A stretch of DNA of 64,000 bases from Capnocytophaga cynodegmi DSM 19736 (GCF_000379185.1 NZ_KB900726.1:145555-209554); one strand, 5' to 3'. Positions 42,917 through 53,459 are shown, numbered from the stretch's first letter. Translations and numbers: made by a program. The notes: generated by a model from the sequence alone, not told the origin.

Positions 42917-44281
42917 CTACACTGTCATACTAAATATTTTTGTGTTTGGGATATTACGTTGTAATCGTAAATCGAATGCCATACACACATTTCTTACGAA
43001 TGGCTTTCCAGCATTGGTTACTTCAATCTTTTTATCAACTATTCGGATTAAATCATCGCTAACCATCTCAGATAATCGTTTCGTTACATTCTCTATTTCA
43101 CAAAAATACATAGAACTTTCTTCCCAAGATGTATTAAAATGACACATCAAATTCAAAATGTGCTTACGAACAACTAAATCCTCTCCGTTTAGGATATGTC
43201 CTCTGAAAACAGGAATTTCATTGCGTTCTACCCGAGCATAATAAGCATCTAAATCTTTCTCATTCTGAGCGAAACCATACCAACTGTCACTTATTGCCGA
43301 CATCCCCAAGCCAATCATTACCTGAGTTTTGGAAGCTGTATAGCCCATAAAATTTCGATGTAAGTTGTTGTTTTCAAATGATTTATACATTGAGTCGGAA
43401 GGTAACGAGAAATGGTCCATACCAATTTCGGCATATCCTGCATTAAGCAAATGTTTCTTTCCTGTTTCGTACAACAACCTCTTTTCATCTCCCGATGGCA
43501 AATTACTTTCATCGAATCCTCTTTGTCCGTTTCCTTTAATCCAAGGTACGTGTGCGTAGCTATAGAAAGCAATGCGATCAGGACGAAGCTGATTAGTCTT
43601 ATCAATAGTAAAAAGAACATCCTCAAGCGTTTGAAAAGGCAGTCCAAAAACTAAATCGTGGCTAATTGATTTATACCCAATTTCTCTCGCCCACTCAGTT
43701 GCTTTTTCTACGTTGCTAAAAGGCTGAATGCGATGTATCGCTTTTTGCACCTTTGGAGAATAATCCTGTACACCATAACTAACACGATCGAATCCCAAAT
43801 CAAACAAGGTTTGTAAATGTTCTCTTGTAGTGTTATTCGGGTGACCTTCAAAGCTAAAGGCTTTATTTTCCGCAATGTCAGCAGTGTCAAAAATTCCCTC
43901 AAGCAAACGTTTTAATTCTTTGGGTTTGAAGAATGTCGGCGTTCCTCCTCCTAAGTGAACTTCTTTAATGAGTGGTCTCGCTCCTAAAATGTCAAGATAC
44001 AATTTCCACTCTTTCAACACTGCATCTACATAGGGTATTTCTACCTCGTGACGCTTTGTAATTCGTTTGTGGCAACCACAGAATGTGCATAAGCTCTCGC
44101 AAAAAGGAAGATGTATATAAATACTAATTCCCTCAGAACGATTACTTTCAGCAAAAGATTTTTGGAGACTTTCAATCCATTTTTCATTGGAAAATGAAAG
44201 ATTATCCCAATACGGAACCGTCGGATAACTTGTATAACGCGGTCCTGCAACATTGTATTTTTGTATGAGCGATATTGCCAT
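42917..44281 (-). CDS. hemN: Oxygen-independent coproporphyrinogen III oxidase
   Basis: HemN is a radical-SAM enzyme converting coproporphyrinogen III to protoporphyrinogen IX without oxygen. The 454-residue protein has the N-terminal RYTSYPTVPYW, the cluster motif C61-x3-C65-x2-C68 plus C70 (PFCESLCTFCGC), the GGGTPTFF SAM loop and a C-terminal HemN domain. The true-HemN features (RYTSYPT and CGC) separate it from HemW. Together with HemE it supports anaerobic haem synthesis, consistent with a capnophilic, facultatively anaerobic organism. The -7-like TACCTTTG lies at 44311-44304. Confidence 0.95.
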   Translation of the reverse strand: MAISLIQKYNVAGPRYTSYPTVPYWDNLSFSNEKWIESLQKSFAESNRSEGISIYIHLPFCESLCTFCGCHKRITKRHEVEIPYVDAVLKEWKLYLDILGARPLIKEVHLGGGTPTFFKPKELKRLLEGIFDTADIAENKAFSFEGHPNNTTREHLQTLFDLGFDRVSYGVQDYSPKVQKAIHRIQPFSNVEKATEWAREIGYKSISHDLVFGLPFQTLEDVLFTIDKTNQLRPDRIAFYSYAHVPWIKGNGQRGFDESNLPSGDEKRLLYETGKKHLLNAGYAEIGMDHFSLPSDSMYKSFENNNLHRNFMGYTASKTQVMIGLGMSAISDSWYGFAQNEKDLDAYYARVERNEIPVFRGHILNGEDLVVRKHILNLMCHFNTSWEESSMYFCEIENVTKRLSEMVSDDLIRIVDKKIEVTNAGKPFVRNVCMAFDLRLQRNIPNTKIFSMTV

Positions 44282-44561
44282 TATTATATTTCAAACAGCC
44301 GTGCAAAGGTAGCTGCCTTTTAGTGAATAAAAAATGATATATGTCAGTAAGTTTATTGTATGTTGATTTTTCGTGTTTTTGATAATTAGTTTTCTAAAGT
44401 TAAAACTTGAAAAATAACGACCTGCAAAGGTAAAAATTTACTTCCATTCGTGAAAATATTTAGTGTTACTGGAGGAAATTTTTCTCTCAACATTTATAAT
44501 CAGTTTCCTATATTCCTTTTTATGTAAAGAAAGTGCTTACGAAAAATTGTTTATTGTTACT

Positions 44562-46031
44562 TTAATTAATTGAATAGGTTGTTCCGTCTTTTCCGTCTTT
44601 GAGTTGAATACCGATGGCTTTCAGCTCGTCGCGGATTTTGTCGGACAACGCCCAGTCTTTATTAGCACGAGCTTCCATACGCATCTGAATGAGCATCTGC
44701 ATTACGCCGTCCAATTTATCATTATTTTCAGTAGCTTGTTGTTCATCTTTCAGTCCTAAAACCTCAAAAACAAAGGCGTTGAAAGTGGCTTCCAGCTCAC
44801 GAAGGTCGGTTTCGGTTAGAGTTTCTTTACCATCTTTCACTAAGTTTATGATGCGAACGCCCTCAAAGAGTTGAGCAATGAGTATGGGGCTATTGAAGTC
44901 ATCATTCATAGCATTGTAGCATTGCTGCTTCCAATTTTGCACATCGAATGAAGAGTTTTTCGAAACTGGCAAGGACGAAAGGATTTTTCCTGCCTCCATA
45001 AGTCGGTTAAAGCCCTTTTCGGCTGCGAGCATTGCCTCGTTGGAAATATCCAAAACGCTGCGGTAATGGGCTTGCATAAAGCAGAAACGCACCACCGAAG
45101 GCTTAAAGGGTTTCTCGAAGAAGCCATTTTCTCCTGAAATAAGCTGCATTGGTAAAATGTAATTTCCTGTGGATTTGCTCATTCGTTGCCCGTTCATTGT
45201 CAGCATATTGGCGTGTAGCCAATAGCGTACGGGTGAGTGTCCGTGTCCGGCTTTGCCTTGAGCGATTTCGCATTCGTGATGTGGGAATTTCAAGTCCATT
45301 CCGCCTCCGTGAATGTCAAACTCTTCACCTAAGTACTTAGTGCTCATTACCGTACACTCCAAATGCCAGCCTGGAAAACCATCTCCCCAAGGCGATGCCC
45401 ATCGCATAATATGAGCAGGTGAGGCTTTCTTCCAGAGGGCGAAGTCCTGCGGATTTTTCTTTTCGCCTTGTCCGTCCAAATCGCGAGTGTTGGCGAATAG
45501 CTCCTCTATATTTCTGCGTGAAAGCTCTCCGTAATTTAGTCCGCGTCGATTGTACTCTTGCACGTCAAAATACACCGAACCATTACTTTCGTATGCAAAA
45601 CCCTCTTTGACGAGTTTTTCGGTGAGTTGTATTTGTTCGAGAATATGCCCCGTAGCAGTGGGCTCGATAGTTGGAGGCAAATTATTGAACATTTCCAATA
45701 CTTTATGAAAATCCACCGTGTATTTTTGTACGATTTCCATCGGTTCGAGTTTTTCCAATCGAGATTGTTTTACGAAGCGGTCGTTTTCAACGTTGCCATC
45801 GTCGGTAAGATGCCCAGCATCTGTGATGTTCCTAACGTATCGAACCTTATATCCGATGTGTTTCAAGTATCTGAAAATTAGGTCGAACGACATAAGGGTT
45901 CGGCAATTTCCCAAATGTACATTGCTGTAAACGGTAGGTCCGCAGACGTACATTCCAACGTGTCCTTCCTTCAAAGGAACAAAGTTTTCTTTTTCGCCCG
46001 TAAGGGAGTTGTATATGTTAAGTTTTTGCAT
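44562..46031 (-). CDS. cysS: Cysteinyl-tRNA synthetase
   Basis: CysRS charges tRNA-Cys. The 489-residue protein shows the zinc and HIGH region [18 protein letters not shown] (C30, H39-N42), the second zinc region [10 protein letters not shown] in [18 protein letters not shown], and the KMSKS loop [19 protein letters not shown] box is at 46101-46094 on the minus strand. The spacer 44282-44561 between cysS and hemN has two TACCTTTG boxes (44311-44304 and 44432-44425, minus) and nothing else seen. The codon and base composition (GC-richer) differs slightly from neighbours. Confidence 0.97.
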   Translation of the reverse strand: MQKLNIYNSLTGEKENFVPLKEGHVGMYVCGPTVYSNVHLGNCRTLMSFDLIFRYLKHIGYKVRYVRNITDAGHLTDDGNVENDRFVKQSRLEKLEPMEIVQKYTVDFHKVLEMFNNLPPTIEPTATGHILEQIQLTEKLVKEGFAYESNGSVYFDVQEYNRRGLNYGELSRRNIEELFANTRDLDGQGEKKNPQDFALWKKASPAHIMRWASPWGDGFPGWHLECTVMSTKYLGEEFDIHGGGMDLKFPHHECEIAQGKAGHGHSPVRYWLHANMLTMNGQRMSKSTGNYILPMQLISGENGFFEKPFKPSVVRFCFMQAHYRSVLDISNEAMLAAEKGFNRLMEAGKILSSLPVSKNSSFDVQNWKQQCYNAMNDDFNSPILIAQLFEGVRIINLVKDGKETLTETDLRELEATFNAFVFEVLGLKDEQQATENNDKLDGVMQMLIQMRMEARANKDWALSDKIRDELKAIGIQLKDGKDGTTYSIN

Positions 46032-46373
46032 TTTTCAGGATTTTTCTATTTGTTTGAATTTATATTTCTTCATAAAAGAGTAAAATCGACCGCCAAAGAT
46101 ATAAAATATCTTTTTAGAGAAGAAAACAATTACTTATAATATTTTTAAGAATAGCGAGTAAAGAGAGATTTTTTGTACAGAAGGCTTAAATATTTCACAG
46201 AGAATTAAATGTATTGAATTATTTTGTGTTAATGAAACTAAAAAAGCAGAAAAAAATTTTTTTACACCAAAATAAGAATTAGTTTTGCACCTGAGTAACA
46301 AGTTAAATATTGTGTTTTTTTGCCCACTTTGTTTTCTGTTGCCAAATAGTTTATAAATATAAAAGTAAAGGAA

Positions 46374-47174
46374 ATGAAAGAATTAAAAAGTGTATTGTTG
46401 GTTTTGATGATTACCTTGGTTGTTTCTTGTAAAAAAGATGAACCTAATCAGATTATGGAGGAGCCAACAGGGAAAGTTGCATTAGAATTTCAGAATGTTT
46501 ATCAAGATAGTCCGTTTGGACTGAGTCAAGATTACACAACTCCTCCCCCAATGAAGCAAAAAATTAATTATTCGCGATTTACGTATATGATTAGTGATAT
46601 TTCATTGGTAAATGATAAAGGAGAGGAAATAAAGTATCATCATACAAATCCTGATAAAGGAGCTTTTTTGCTGGTTCACCACGAAAATACTACGCCTAAG
46701 GAAATTGAATTAAAGCAAATTCCGATAGGAACTTATACTAAGGTTAAACTTAGAGTAGGGCTTTCCAACGCAGCGTGGAAACTTGGAGAAAATCAGCAAC
46801 AAACTTTTTGGAATGCATCAAAAGCAGTAGGTTTGACTTGGGATAGTTGGGCTAAGGGTTATAAACATTTCAATCTTGAAGGAAATTGGGGAGAAGAAGG
46901 AGAGGCGTTTAGTGTACAAATAGGAAATATTCCTTCTGAAAATAAGGAAAGGTCGATTGAATTGATATTGTCGTTACCCGAAAATTTGGTTATTAAAAAA
47001 GATGAAACGAAAAATATCCGTTTTGAAGTGAATGTTAGTGCAGTGTTTGGAAGTAAGAATAAAATAACTATAACCAAAGAAAATGCAATCGTTCAAGATG
47101 AAAGTAATCAAATATTCTCTAAAATAATGGAGAACTTTACAGCCAATGTATTCAAAGCAGCATCTGTTTATTAA
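46374..47174 (+). CDS. MbnP-like lipoprotein, probably surface-exposed
   Basis: A 266-residue lipoprotein. The lipobox is VVSC with C19, followed at once by KKDEP. The body matches the MbnP (methanobactin-associated) family: FTYMISDISLVNDKGEEI, LVHHENT, IPIGTYTKVKLRVGLSNAA and WAKGYKHFNLEGNW, the Trp/His-rich segment associated with metal binding. KDE directly after the cysteine fits the Capnocytophaga lipoprotein export signal (K followed by two acidic residues), so surface exposure is predicted. A copper- or metal-related role is inference. A TAGTTTTG box lies at 46280-46287. Confidence 0.8.
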   Translation: MKELKSVLLVLMITLVVSCKKDEPNQIMEEPTGKVALEFQNVYQDSPFGLSQDYTTPPPMKQKINYSRFTYMISDISLVNDKGEEIKYHHTNPDKGAFLLVHHENTTPKEIELKQIPIGTYTKVKLRVGLSNAAWKLGENQQQTFWNASKAVGLTWDSWAKGYKHFNLEGNWGEEGEAFSVQIGNIPSENKERSIELILSLPENLVIKKDETKNIRFEVNVSAVFGSKNKITITKENAIVQDESNQIFSKIMENFTANVFKAASVY

Positions 47175-47192
47175 TAATTGAAAGAAATTTTG

Positions 47193-47227
47193 AAAAAGTC
47201 CTCAGATTTGCTTCTGAGGACTTTTCA
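47193..47227. terminator. Terminator between the MbnP-like gene and the BlaR1-like gene
   Basis: AAAAGTCCTCAG pairs with CTGAGGACTTTT over a short loop. It serves the MbnP-like gene and may act on the minus strand as well. Confidence 0.8.
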
Positions 47228-47247
47228 TTTGATGAAGGCTGATATAT

Positions 47248-48645
47248 TTACTTCAAAAATATTTCTACTATCTTTTTGTTATTTTTTTCTCCTTCCGGTT
47301 TTCTTGCTGTAATACTACTAATTTTCGAACTTGGTAAGGCTTTTACTTCGGAAATTGTAGCTTTTTTTCCGTTGATATAAAAGTCAACATCAGAAGAGTT
47401 TCCTTCAATAGCTACGTTACCTTGTTTTGGTGCAATTACTTTCACAGCCTCTCCTTTTAAGTCTGCAATTATCGCACTTATATAAGCATCTTTATTAGAT
47501 GTTTTTTTGCTGACGATAATGACTCCATTCTTTCCTTTCTCACCATAAAGCTCAATAGCTCTTTCATCTTTTAGCACAGTAATGTTCTCAATTTCGTCAG
47601 GGTTTATTTGTTGTAATTCGGAAAAATCTATCTCCTTACCATCTATAATAACAGTTGGCTTAGGTTCGTGTAAGTATTGAACTTTTGCCTTTATAGGGTC
47701 CTTTACTTGCTCCTGATAACCAATAATTTTGATGTTTGGTGTTTCGTTTTTTGTTTCTTTTTCTTGTGCTTGTAATGTTTGGTTTGAAAACAAAATCATT
47801 GTAGCACCTACAGCTAAAACAAGAGTTGTGTACCCCCATTTTGCTTTTCCTGTTGATTTTTCTTTCAGTGACATATAAATACGAGTTTTTAAATTACTTG
47901 TTTCAAAATTGTGAGCTAAAGCTATTTTTTTGCTTCCCACACATCTGTCTATTAGTTCTCTACGATACTGATTTGCATCGCTTATTTGGTTTATAGCTTT
48001 TTCATCTGCCTGAAATTCGTGGATAGTCATCAATTGCTTTTTTAGTAACCATACAAAAGGATTCCACCAGAAAATTAGATTGTAAAATTCTACAAAAAGT
48101 AAGTCCCAAGAGTGCCCGAGTTGAACGTGAGCTTTTTCGTGGTTTACTACATTTTTAAAATCGTTTTTAATGTCTTTTTCCGATAGAATGATATAACTAA
48201 ACCAGCTGAAAGGAGAAATATCTTCAGAAGTTATATGTATTGTTCCACAATTGGTTAGCTTCATTTTCTTTGAACTGCGAATGATTCTCCTAAGAGATAT
48301 AATTCCGAAGATGTACCTTACTAAGAATATTGACATTCCAATGAAGTAAACAGATATAATTCCGTTATAGAACCACTTATTGCTTTCTTCTTTAGGGATT
48401 TCATCGGCATTATTATCAAAAATCAAAGTTATTGTGTTTTTTGAAAAGGTTTGATTATCACTCAAGTAAAAATCAGGTATAGGGACTTCTATAAAAGGAA
48501 GGACTAAACTACCAATAAAGATTAATAAAATCGTAATTCTATTCGTTTGATGAAATGTATTTCCTTTTATAAAAATTTGATATAATATGAATGAAAGTCC
48601 TATAAAGGTTAAGTTTTTAACGATAAATGAGAATAAATTTTCCAT
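47248..48645 (-). CDS. BlaR1-type M56 membrane metallopeptidase
   Basis: A 465-residue membrane protease-sensor. Four N-terminal helices surround an M56 zinc peptidase with H169-E170-x2-H173 in VVNHEKAHVQLGHSWD. A further helix (about residues 278-298) leads to an extracytoplasmic tail holding a TonB-plug-like motif (LKDERAIELYGEKGKNGVIIVSKK) common in Bacteroidota M56 proteins; there is no beta-lactam-binding domain. By analogy with BlaR1 it may cleave the BlaI-type repressor encoded just upstream, 5 bp away, in response to an envelope signal. Confidence 0.87.
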   Translation of the reverse strand: MENLFSFIVKNLTFIGLSFILYQIFIKGNTFHQTNRITILLIFIGSLVLPFIEVPIPDFYLSDNQTFSKNTITLIFDNNADEIPKEESNKWFYNGIISVYFIGMSIFLVRYIFGIISLRRIIRSSKKMKLTNCGTIHITSEDISPFSWFSYIILSEKDIKNDFKNVVNHEKAHVQLGHSWDLLFVEFYNLIFWWNPFVWLLKKQLMTIHEFQADEKAINQISDANQYRRELIDRCVGSKKIALAHNFETSNLKTRIYMSLKEKSTGKAKWGYTTLVLAVGATMILFSNQTLQAQEKETKNETPNIKIIGYQEQVKDPIKAKVQYLHEPKPTVIIDGKEIDFSELQQINPDEIENITVLKDERAIELYGEKGKNGVIIVSKKTSNKDAYISAIIADLKGEAVKVIAPKQGNVAIEGNSSDVDFYINGKKATISEVKALPSSKISSITARKPEGEKNNKKIVEIFLK

Positions 48646-48650
48646 AGATG

Positions 48651-49022
48651 TTAATTTTTGTTGTTTTTGTCAATATCGTCCAATAATTTACGAATTTCAT
48701 CTACTGATAAATTTTCCGACTTAATGAATGTATTTACTACATTGAGGTATGAATTTCCAAAGTATTTTTTTACAACATTTTTAAGTGTACGATTGTGATA
48801 ATCTTCTTTTGAAATGACGGGGAAATACCGATATGAACTACCAAACGATTCGTGTGATAAGAATCCTTTTTCCTCCAAAGCTCTAACATAGGTTGAAATT
48901 GTGTTAAAGTGAGGTTTTGGGTCGTCGTACTTTTCTACAATCTGCTTTACAAAAAGTTTTCCTTCTTCCCAGAAGAAAGACATTATTTCTTCTTCTTTAG
49001 ATGTTAATTCTTTTATATTCAT
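48651..49022 (-). CDS. BlaI/MecI-family transcriptional repressor
   Basis: A 123-residue winged-helix repressor. It shows LTSKEEEIMSFFWEEGKLFVKQIVEKY, then the recognition helix FNTISTYVRALEEKGFLSHE with the site of protease cleavage in the following region. It is the first gene of a two-gene operon with the M56 protease; pairs of dyads that overlap its promoter are described at 49073. Confidence 0.92.
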   Translation of the reverse strand: MNIKELTSKEEEIMSFFWEEGKLFVKQIVEKYDDPKPHFNTISTYVRALEEKGFLSHESFGSSYRYFPVISKEDYHNRTLKNVVKKYFGNSYLNVVNTFIKSENLSVDEIRKLLDDIDKNNKN

Positions 49023-49064
49023 TATTTTATTTATTATGACTTTTTCTCACTTTTAATTATGATG

Positions 49065-49095
49065 CAAATGTAAACTATATTTTTTAGTTAAGCAA
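49065..49095 (-). promoter_or_regulatory. Promoter of the blaI-blaR1-like operon
   Basis: Minus strand TTG at 49095-49093, a 20-base spacer, TACATTTG at 49072-49065. The start point would be near 49058, 36 bases before the repressor ATG. Confidence 0.65.
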
Positions 49096-49110
49096 CTATT
49101 TTTTATAGTT
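49073..49110. promoter_or_regulatory. Probable BlaI-type operator: two 17-bp dyads
   Basis: AACTATATTTTTTAGTT (49073-49089) and AACTATTTTTTATAGTT (49094-49110) are dyad-symmetric, with centres 21 bp or two helical turns apart. They cover the spacer and -33 region of the repressor promoter, the expected layout for autorepression by a dimeric BlaI-type protein. A further half site (AAATAGTT) lies at 49129-49136. The rest of 49137-49343 is AT-rich with nothing recognised. Confidence 0.6.
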
Positions 49111-49343
49111 TTTGTTTAAAAAAATAAAAATAGTTTCACAACTGATACTTTTGCTATTGCTTAATTTTAAAAATCATATTTGTAATTTAAGGGTTTATTT
49201 TACTTATGAATTATTAAGTCTGTATTTTTATGTCTTTACAATTATTAATATGATAATTTTCTCATAAAGTGCTTTATTTCTTACCATTGATTTTCTATCT
49301 AAATTATATTCATTATAAATTAGGGTAGAAAAGTCTTTTTTAG

Positions 49344-49374
49344 TTGCCCAAACCATTAAAAGTATTTAACTTTG
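49344..49374 (+). promoter_or_regulatory. Promoter of the sdh operon
   Basis: TTG at 49344-49346, a 20-base spacer, TAACTTTG at 49367-49374. The leader to the sdhC ATG is about 27 bases. Confidence 0.65.
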
Positions 49375-49407
49375 TGTGAAATTTTTAAATAACAATTAAC
49401 AAATATA

Positions 49408-50097
49408 ATGGCAGCACTATTCAAAACATCTATTGCTCGAAAGGTGGCGATGGCGTTATCGGCACTTTTCCTGATTGTCTTTTTGGTGATACACTTGGCT
49501 GTGAATTTTACGTCGGTTTTCAGCGCTGATTTATTCAACGAGTTATCACATTTTATGGGAACAAATCCACTGGTTCAAGGCTTAATGCAACCCATTCTGA
49601 TGTTGGGAGTTATTTTCCACTTCGTGATGGGTTTTGTTTTGGAAATGCAAAACCGTAAAGCCCGTGGAGCTAACGCTTATGCCCGTTACAACGGAGCGGC
49701 AAATTCCACTTGGATGTCACGTAATATGATTTACAGTGGAATGTTCATCCTCATCTTCTTAGGAATTCACTTGGTAGATTTCTGGGTTCACGAAATGACC
49801 GTGAAGTATGTAGAAGGAGATATGAGTGGAATGATTAACGGGGAGTACCGCTATTATGCCGATTTGGTTGAAAAAATGTCAGAAACTTGGCGAGTAATTG
49901 CTTATTGTGCTGGTTTCGTGTTCCTTTTCCTCCACTTAATTCACGGCTTTCAGTCGTCATTCCAATCAATGGGCTGGAAAGATGACAAACGCAAAAAATT
50001 CATCAGTACAGTAGGGTGTATTTATTCATTTGTGATTTGTGGCGGATTCGTTTTCGTTGCTTTGTTCCATTATTTTAATCATTTATTAGGGAAATAA
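49408..50097 (+). CDS. sdhC: Succinate dehydrogenase/fumarate reductase cytochrome b subunit
   Basis: The 229-residue membrane anchor of complex II, b558 type as in Bacteroidota. It has five helices ([90 protein letters not shown]) with histidines that ligate two haems. It passes electrons between quinone and SdhB. It ends two bases before sdhA. Confidence 0.94.
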   Translation: MAALFKTSIARKVAMALSALFLIVFLVIHLAVNFTSVFSADLFNELSHFMGTNPLVQGLMQPILMLGVIFHFVMGFVLEMQNRKARGANAYARYNGAANSTWMSRNMIYSGMFILIFLGIHLVDFWVHEMTVKYVEGDMSGMINGEYRYYADLVEKMSETWRVIAYCAGFVFLFLHLIHGFQSSFQSMGWKDDKRKKFISTVGCIYSFVICGGFVFVALFHYFNHLLGK

Positions 50098-50099
50098 CT

Positions 50100-52130
50100 A
50101 TGAAGAAATTAGATTCTAAAATTCCAGAAGGTCCTATTGCAGAGAAGTGGACAAAACATAAAAATCATATCAATCTTGTAAATCCTGCTAACAAACGTAA
50201 CATTGATGTTATCGTAGTGGGAACAGGGCTTGCGGGAGGTTCGGCTGCGGCAACTTTAGCAGAATTGGGCTATAATGTAAAAGCTTTTGCTTATCAAGAT
50301 TCACCGCGTCGAGCTCACTCCATTGCAGCACAAGGAGGTATAAACGCCGCTAAAAACTATATGGGTGATGGAGATTCCGACTACCGACTTTTCTACGATA
50401 CGGTAAAAGGAGGTGATTTCCGTGCCAGAGAAGCGAATGTGTATCGTTTGGCGGAAGTTTCTGCAAACATTATTGACCAATGTGTGGCTCAAGGAGTTCC
50501 ATTGGCTCGTGATTACGGCGGATTGTTAGACAACCGCTCGTTTGGAGGTACCCAAGTTTCTCGTACGTTCTACGCAAAGGGTCAAACAGGGCAACAATTG
50601 TTGTTGGGTTGCTATTCAGCAATGAATCGACAAATCGCTCGTGGAAAGATTGATATGTACAATCGTCACGAAATGTTAGACATCGTTGTTGTTGATGGAA
50701 AAGCTCGTGGGATTATCGCTCGTGATTTGATAACAGGAAAAATAGAACGTCATTCGGCTCACGCTGTGGTAATTGCAACAGGAGGTTACGGAAACGTATA
50801 TTTCCTTTCTACCAATGCGATGGGCTGTAACGGAACGGCAGCTTGGAAAACACACAAGCGAGGAGCATTTTTCGCAAATCCTTGTTTTACACAAATTCAC
50901 CCAACTTGTATTCCGCGTTCAGGAGATTATCAATCTAAATTGACTTTGATGTCTGAATCACTTCGTAACGACGGACGTATTTGGGTTCCAAAGAAAATGG
51001 ACGATGTGTACGCTATCCGCGAAGGACGTAAAAAACCAACCGAAATTGCTGAGGAAGACCGCGATTACTACTTGGAAAGACGTTATCCAGCTTACGGAAA
51101 CTTAGCTCCGCGTGATATTGCTTCACGTGCTGCCAAAGAGCGTTGCGATGCTGGTTATGGCGTAAATGCTACGGGAGAAGCCGTATATCTTGACTTTTCT
51201 TCTGCTATTGAGCGTTACGGAAGAGAGCAATGTAAAATCCACGGAATTGAAAATCCTTCCAAAGAAGAAATCATCAAACGAGGAGAGAAAATCGTTGAGG
51301 CTAAATATGGAAACCTTTTCCAAATGTACGAAAAAATCGTTGATGAAAACCCGTATAAAACTCCAATGATGATTTACCCTGCAACGCACTACACAATGGG
51401 CGGAATCTGGGTAGATTACAACTTAATGACTACAATTCCAGGTTGTTACTGTATCGGTGAGGCGAACTTCTCTGACCACGGGGCAAACCGCTTGGGAGCT
51501 TCCGCTTTGATGCAAGGTCTGGCAGATGGATACTTCGTTCTTCCTTATACTATTGGAGATTACTTGGCAGCGGATATTCGCACAGGAAAAATTTCAACCG
51601 ATTTACCTGAATTTGAAGAAGCAGAAAGAGTAGTAACTGAGCGATTGAAATTCTTTATCAACAATAAAGGTACACATTCAGTAGATTACTTCCACAAAAA
51701 ACTTGGAAAAGTAATGTGGGATAAGGTAGGAATGGCACGTAATGCACAAGGATTGAAAGAGGCTATTCAGGAAATTCGTGAAATTCGTGAAGATTTCTGG
51801 AAAAATGTAAAAGTTCCAGGAGAAATGTACGAAATGAACGTAGAACTTGAAAAAGCAGGACGTGTAGCCGATTTCTTGGAGCTTGGTGAGTTGTTCGCTA
51901 AAGATGCTTTGGAAAGAAACGAATCGTGTGGAGGACACTTCCGTGAAGAGTATCAAACTCCTGATGGAGAAGCACTTCGTGATGACGAAAACTATGCATA
52001 CGTAGCTGCTTGGCAGTACACAGGAAATCCGAACGAAATCAAATGTACTTACAATCCGAGTGAAGAAATCGTACATAAAGAACAATTAGAGTTTAAAGAT
52101 ATTAAATTAGTACAACGTAGTTATAAATAG
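50100..52130 (+). CDS. sdhA: Succinate dehydrogenase/fumarate reductase flavoprotein
   Basis: The 676-residue FAD-binding catalytic subunit. Landmarks are the dinucleotide motif [21 protein letters not shown], the FAD-attachment His in [14 protein letters not shown], the active-site block [10 protein letters not shown] and [38 protein letters not shown]. Direction (succinate oxidation or fumarate reduction) cannot be told from sequence; in fermentative Capnocytophaga fumarate reduction is likely. Confidence 0.96.
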   Translation: MKKLDSKIPEGPIAEKWTKHKNHINLVNPANKRNIDVIVVGTGLAGGSAAATLAELGYNVKAFAYQDSPRRAHSIAAQGGINAAKNYMGDGDSDYRLFYDTVKGGDFRAREANVYRLAEVSANIIDQCVAQGVPLARDYGGLLDNRSFGGTQVSRTFYAKGQTGQQLLLGCYSAMNRQIARGKIDMYNRHEMLDIVVVDGKARGIIARDLITGKIERHSAHAVVIATGGYGNVYFLSTNAMGCNGTAAWKTHKRGAFFANPCFTQIHPTCIPRSGDYQSKLTLMSESLRNDGRIWVPKKMDDVYAIREGRKKPTEIAEEDRDYYLERRYPAYGNLAPRDIASRAAKERCDAGYGVNATGEAVYLDFSSAIERYGREQCKIHGIENPSKEEIIKRGEKIVEAKYGNLFQMYEKIVDENPYKTPMMIYPATHYTMGGIWVDYNLMTTIPGCYCIGEANFSDHGANRLGASALMQGLADGYFVLPYTIGDYLAADIRTGKISTDLPEFEEAERVVTERLKFFINNKGTHSVDYFHKKLGKVMWDKVGMARNAQGLKEAIQEIREIREDFWKNVKVPGEMYEMNVELEKAGRVADFLELGELFAKDALERNESCGGHFREEYQTPDGEALRDDENYAYVAAWQYTGNPNEIKCTYNPSEEIVHKEQLEFKDIKLVQRSYK

Positions 52131-52200
52131 GAGAAAGAAGGAATAGAAAAATAGAAAGATTAGAAGAATAGAAAGATTATAAGGAGATAGGTTTGTAACA

Positions 52201-52587
52201 ATGTTAAATAAAGTTACGTCATATAAAGAATTAGTCGTTTGGCAAAAATCAATGGATTTAGTCAAGAGAGTATATGAAGTAACTCGCTTATTTCCTGAGG
52301 AAGAAAAATTTGGGTTAACAAGCCAAATTCGCCGAAGTGCAGTGTCGATACCATCCAATATAGCAGAAGGTTGGGGACGAGCCTCTTTGAGAAGTTGCTT
52401 AAACTTTTTAAGAATAGCACAAGGCTCTCTTTTTGAATTGGAAACTCAAATATATATAGCAAAAGGATTGGGTTTTTCATCGGACAGTCATATAGAAGAA
52501 CTCATTTCTGAAATAGGAAAAATGATAGGTTCGATGATTTTCAAAATGAAATCCAGAGATAATATCCAAAGCGACCCAAAAAACTGA
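52201..52587 (+). CDS. Four-helix-bundle protein (S23/TIGR02436 family) inserted in the sdh operon
   Basis: A 128-residue protein of the family of four-helix-bundle proteins first seen in rRNA intervening sequences. The pattern is clear: YKELVVWQKSMDLVKRVYEVTRLFP, FGLTSQIRRSAVSIPSNIAEGWGR, then FLRIAQGSLFELETQIYIA. It sits between sdhA and sdhB in the same direction, flanked by A/G-rich (52133-52190) and C/T-rich (52592-52640) tracts that look like inverse forms of each other, as if carried as a cassette. Relatives include the Avd protein of diversity-generating retroelements, but no reverse transcriptase is nearby. The function is unknown. Confidence 0.87.
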   Translation: MLNKVTSYKELVVWQKSMDLVKRVYEVTRLFPEEEKFGLTSQIRRSAVSIPSNIAEGWGRASLRSCLNFLRIAQGSLFELETQIYIAKGLGFSSDSHIEELISEIGKMIGSMIFKMKSRDNIQSDPKN

Positions 52588-52642
52588 AAATTCTATATAT
52601 CTAATCATTCTTACTTCCTAATCTCCCTAAATCCTAAGCACA

Positions 52643-53386
52643 ATGAATTTAACATTAAAAATTTGGAGACAGAAGAACGCCAACGATAAGGGTCGTATGG
52701 TAGAATATAAAGTAACCGATATTTCCGAACATATGTCGTTCTTGGAAATGATGGACGTACTTAATGAAAGTTTAGTAGCCAAAGGTGAAGAACCTGTGGC
52801 GTTTGACCACGATTGTCGTGAAGGAATTTGTGGTATGTGTTCGCTTTTCATCAACGGGGAAGCTCACGGACCTGACCGTGGAATTACTACGTGTCAGTTA
52901 CATATGCGTATGTTCAACGACGGCGACACCATCACTATTGAGCCTTGGAGAGCAACTGCTTTCCCTGTAATCAAAGACTTGATTGTGGACAGAACCGCTT
53001 TCGAGCGTATCCAACAAGCAGGAGGATATATTTCGGTAAATACTTCTGGAAACACACAAGATGCCAATGCGATTCCAATTCCGAAATACGATGCTGACCG
53101 CTCAATGGATGCTGCTTCTTGTATCGGCTGTGGAGCTTGTGTGGCAACGTGTAAGAACTCATCAGCGATGTTGTTTGTAGCGGCAAAAGTGTCACAATTT
53201 GCATTACTTCCTCAAGGACGTGTAGAGGCTGCTGACCGTGTGATGAATATGGTACACCAAATGGATTTGGAAGGTTTCGGAAACTGTACCAATACAGGAG
53301 CTTGTGAGGTAGAATGTCCGAAAGGTATTTCTTTGGAAAATATCGCACGTATGAACCGTGAGTATTTGAAAGCAAGTTGTAGATAA
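52643..53386 (+). CDS. sdhB: Succinate dehydrogenase/fumarate reductase iron-sulfur subunit
   Basis: The 247-residue iron-sulfur subunit of complex II. The [2Fe-2S] motif is [15 protein letters not shown], followed by the [4Fe-4S] motif [15 protein letters not shown] and the last cluster region [15 protein letters not shown]. Normal length. It is 512 bp downstream of sdhA because of the inserted four-helix-bundle gene and is followed by a terminator. Confidence 0.96.
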   Translation: MNLTLKIWRQKNANDKGRMVEYKVTDISEHMSFLEMMDVLNESLVAKGEEPVAFDHDCREGICGMCSLFINGEAHGPDRGITTCQLHMRMFNDGDTITIEPWRATAFPVIKDLIVDRTAFERIQQAGGYISVNTSGNTQDANAIPIPKYDADRSMDAASCIGCGACVATCKNSSAMLFVAAKVSQFALLPQGRVEAADRVMNMVHQMDLEGFGNCTNTGACEVECPKGISLENIARMNREYLKASCR

Positions 53387-53410
53387 TTAGATAACTTATA
53401 AACTTTATAT

Positions 53411-53459
53411 AACCGAAAGTAGATTTTGAAATTAAACATCTTACTTTCGGTTTTTTTAT
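53411..53459 (+). terminator. Terminator of the sdh operon
   Basis: AACCGAAAGTA pairs with TACTTTCGGTT, loop about 20 bases, then seven T. Confidence 0.8.

Noticed and set aside
47248..49022. Beta-lactam resistance operon
   Set aside because: The M56 protein lacks a penicillin-binding sensor domain and no beta-lactamase gene is nearby.
52201..52587. Diversity-generating retroelement with an Avd-like gene
   Set aside because: There is no reverse transcriptase, template repeat or variable target repeat in the neighbourhood.
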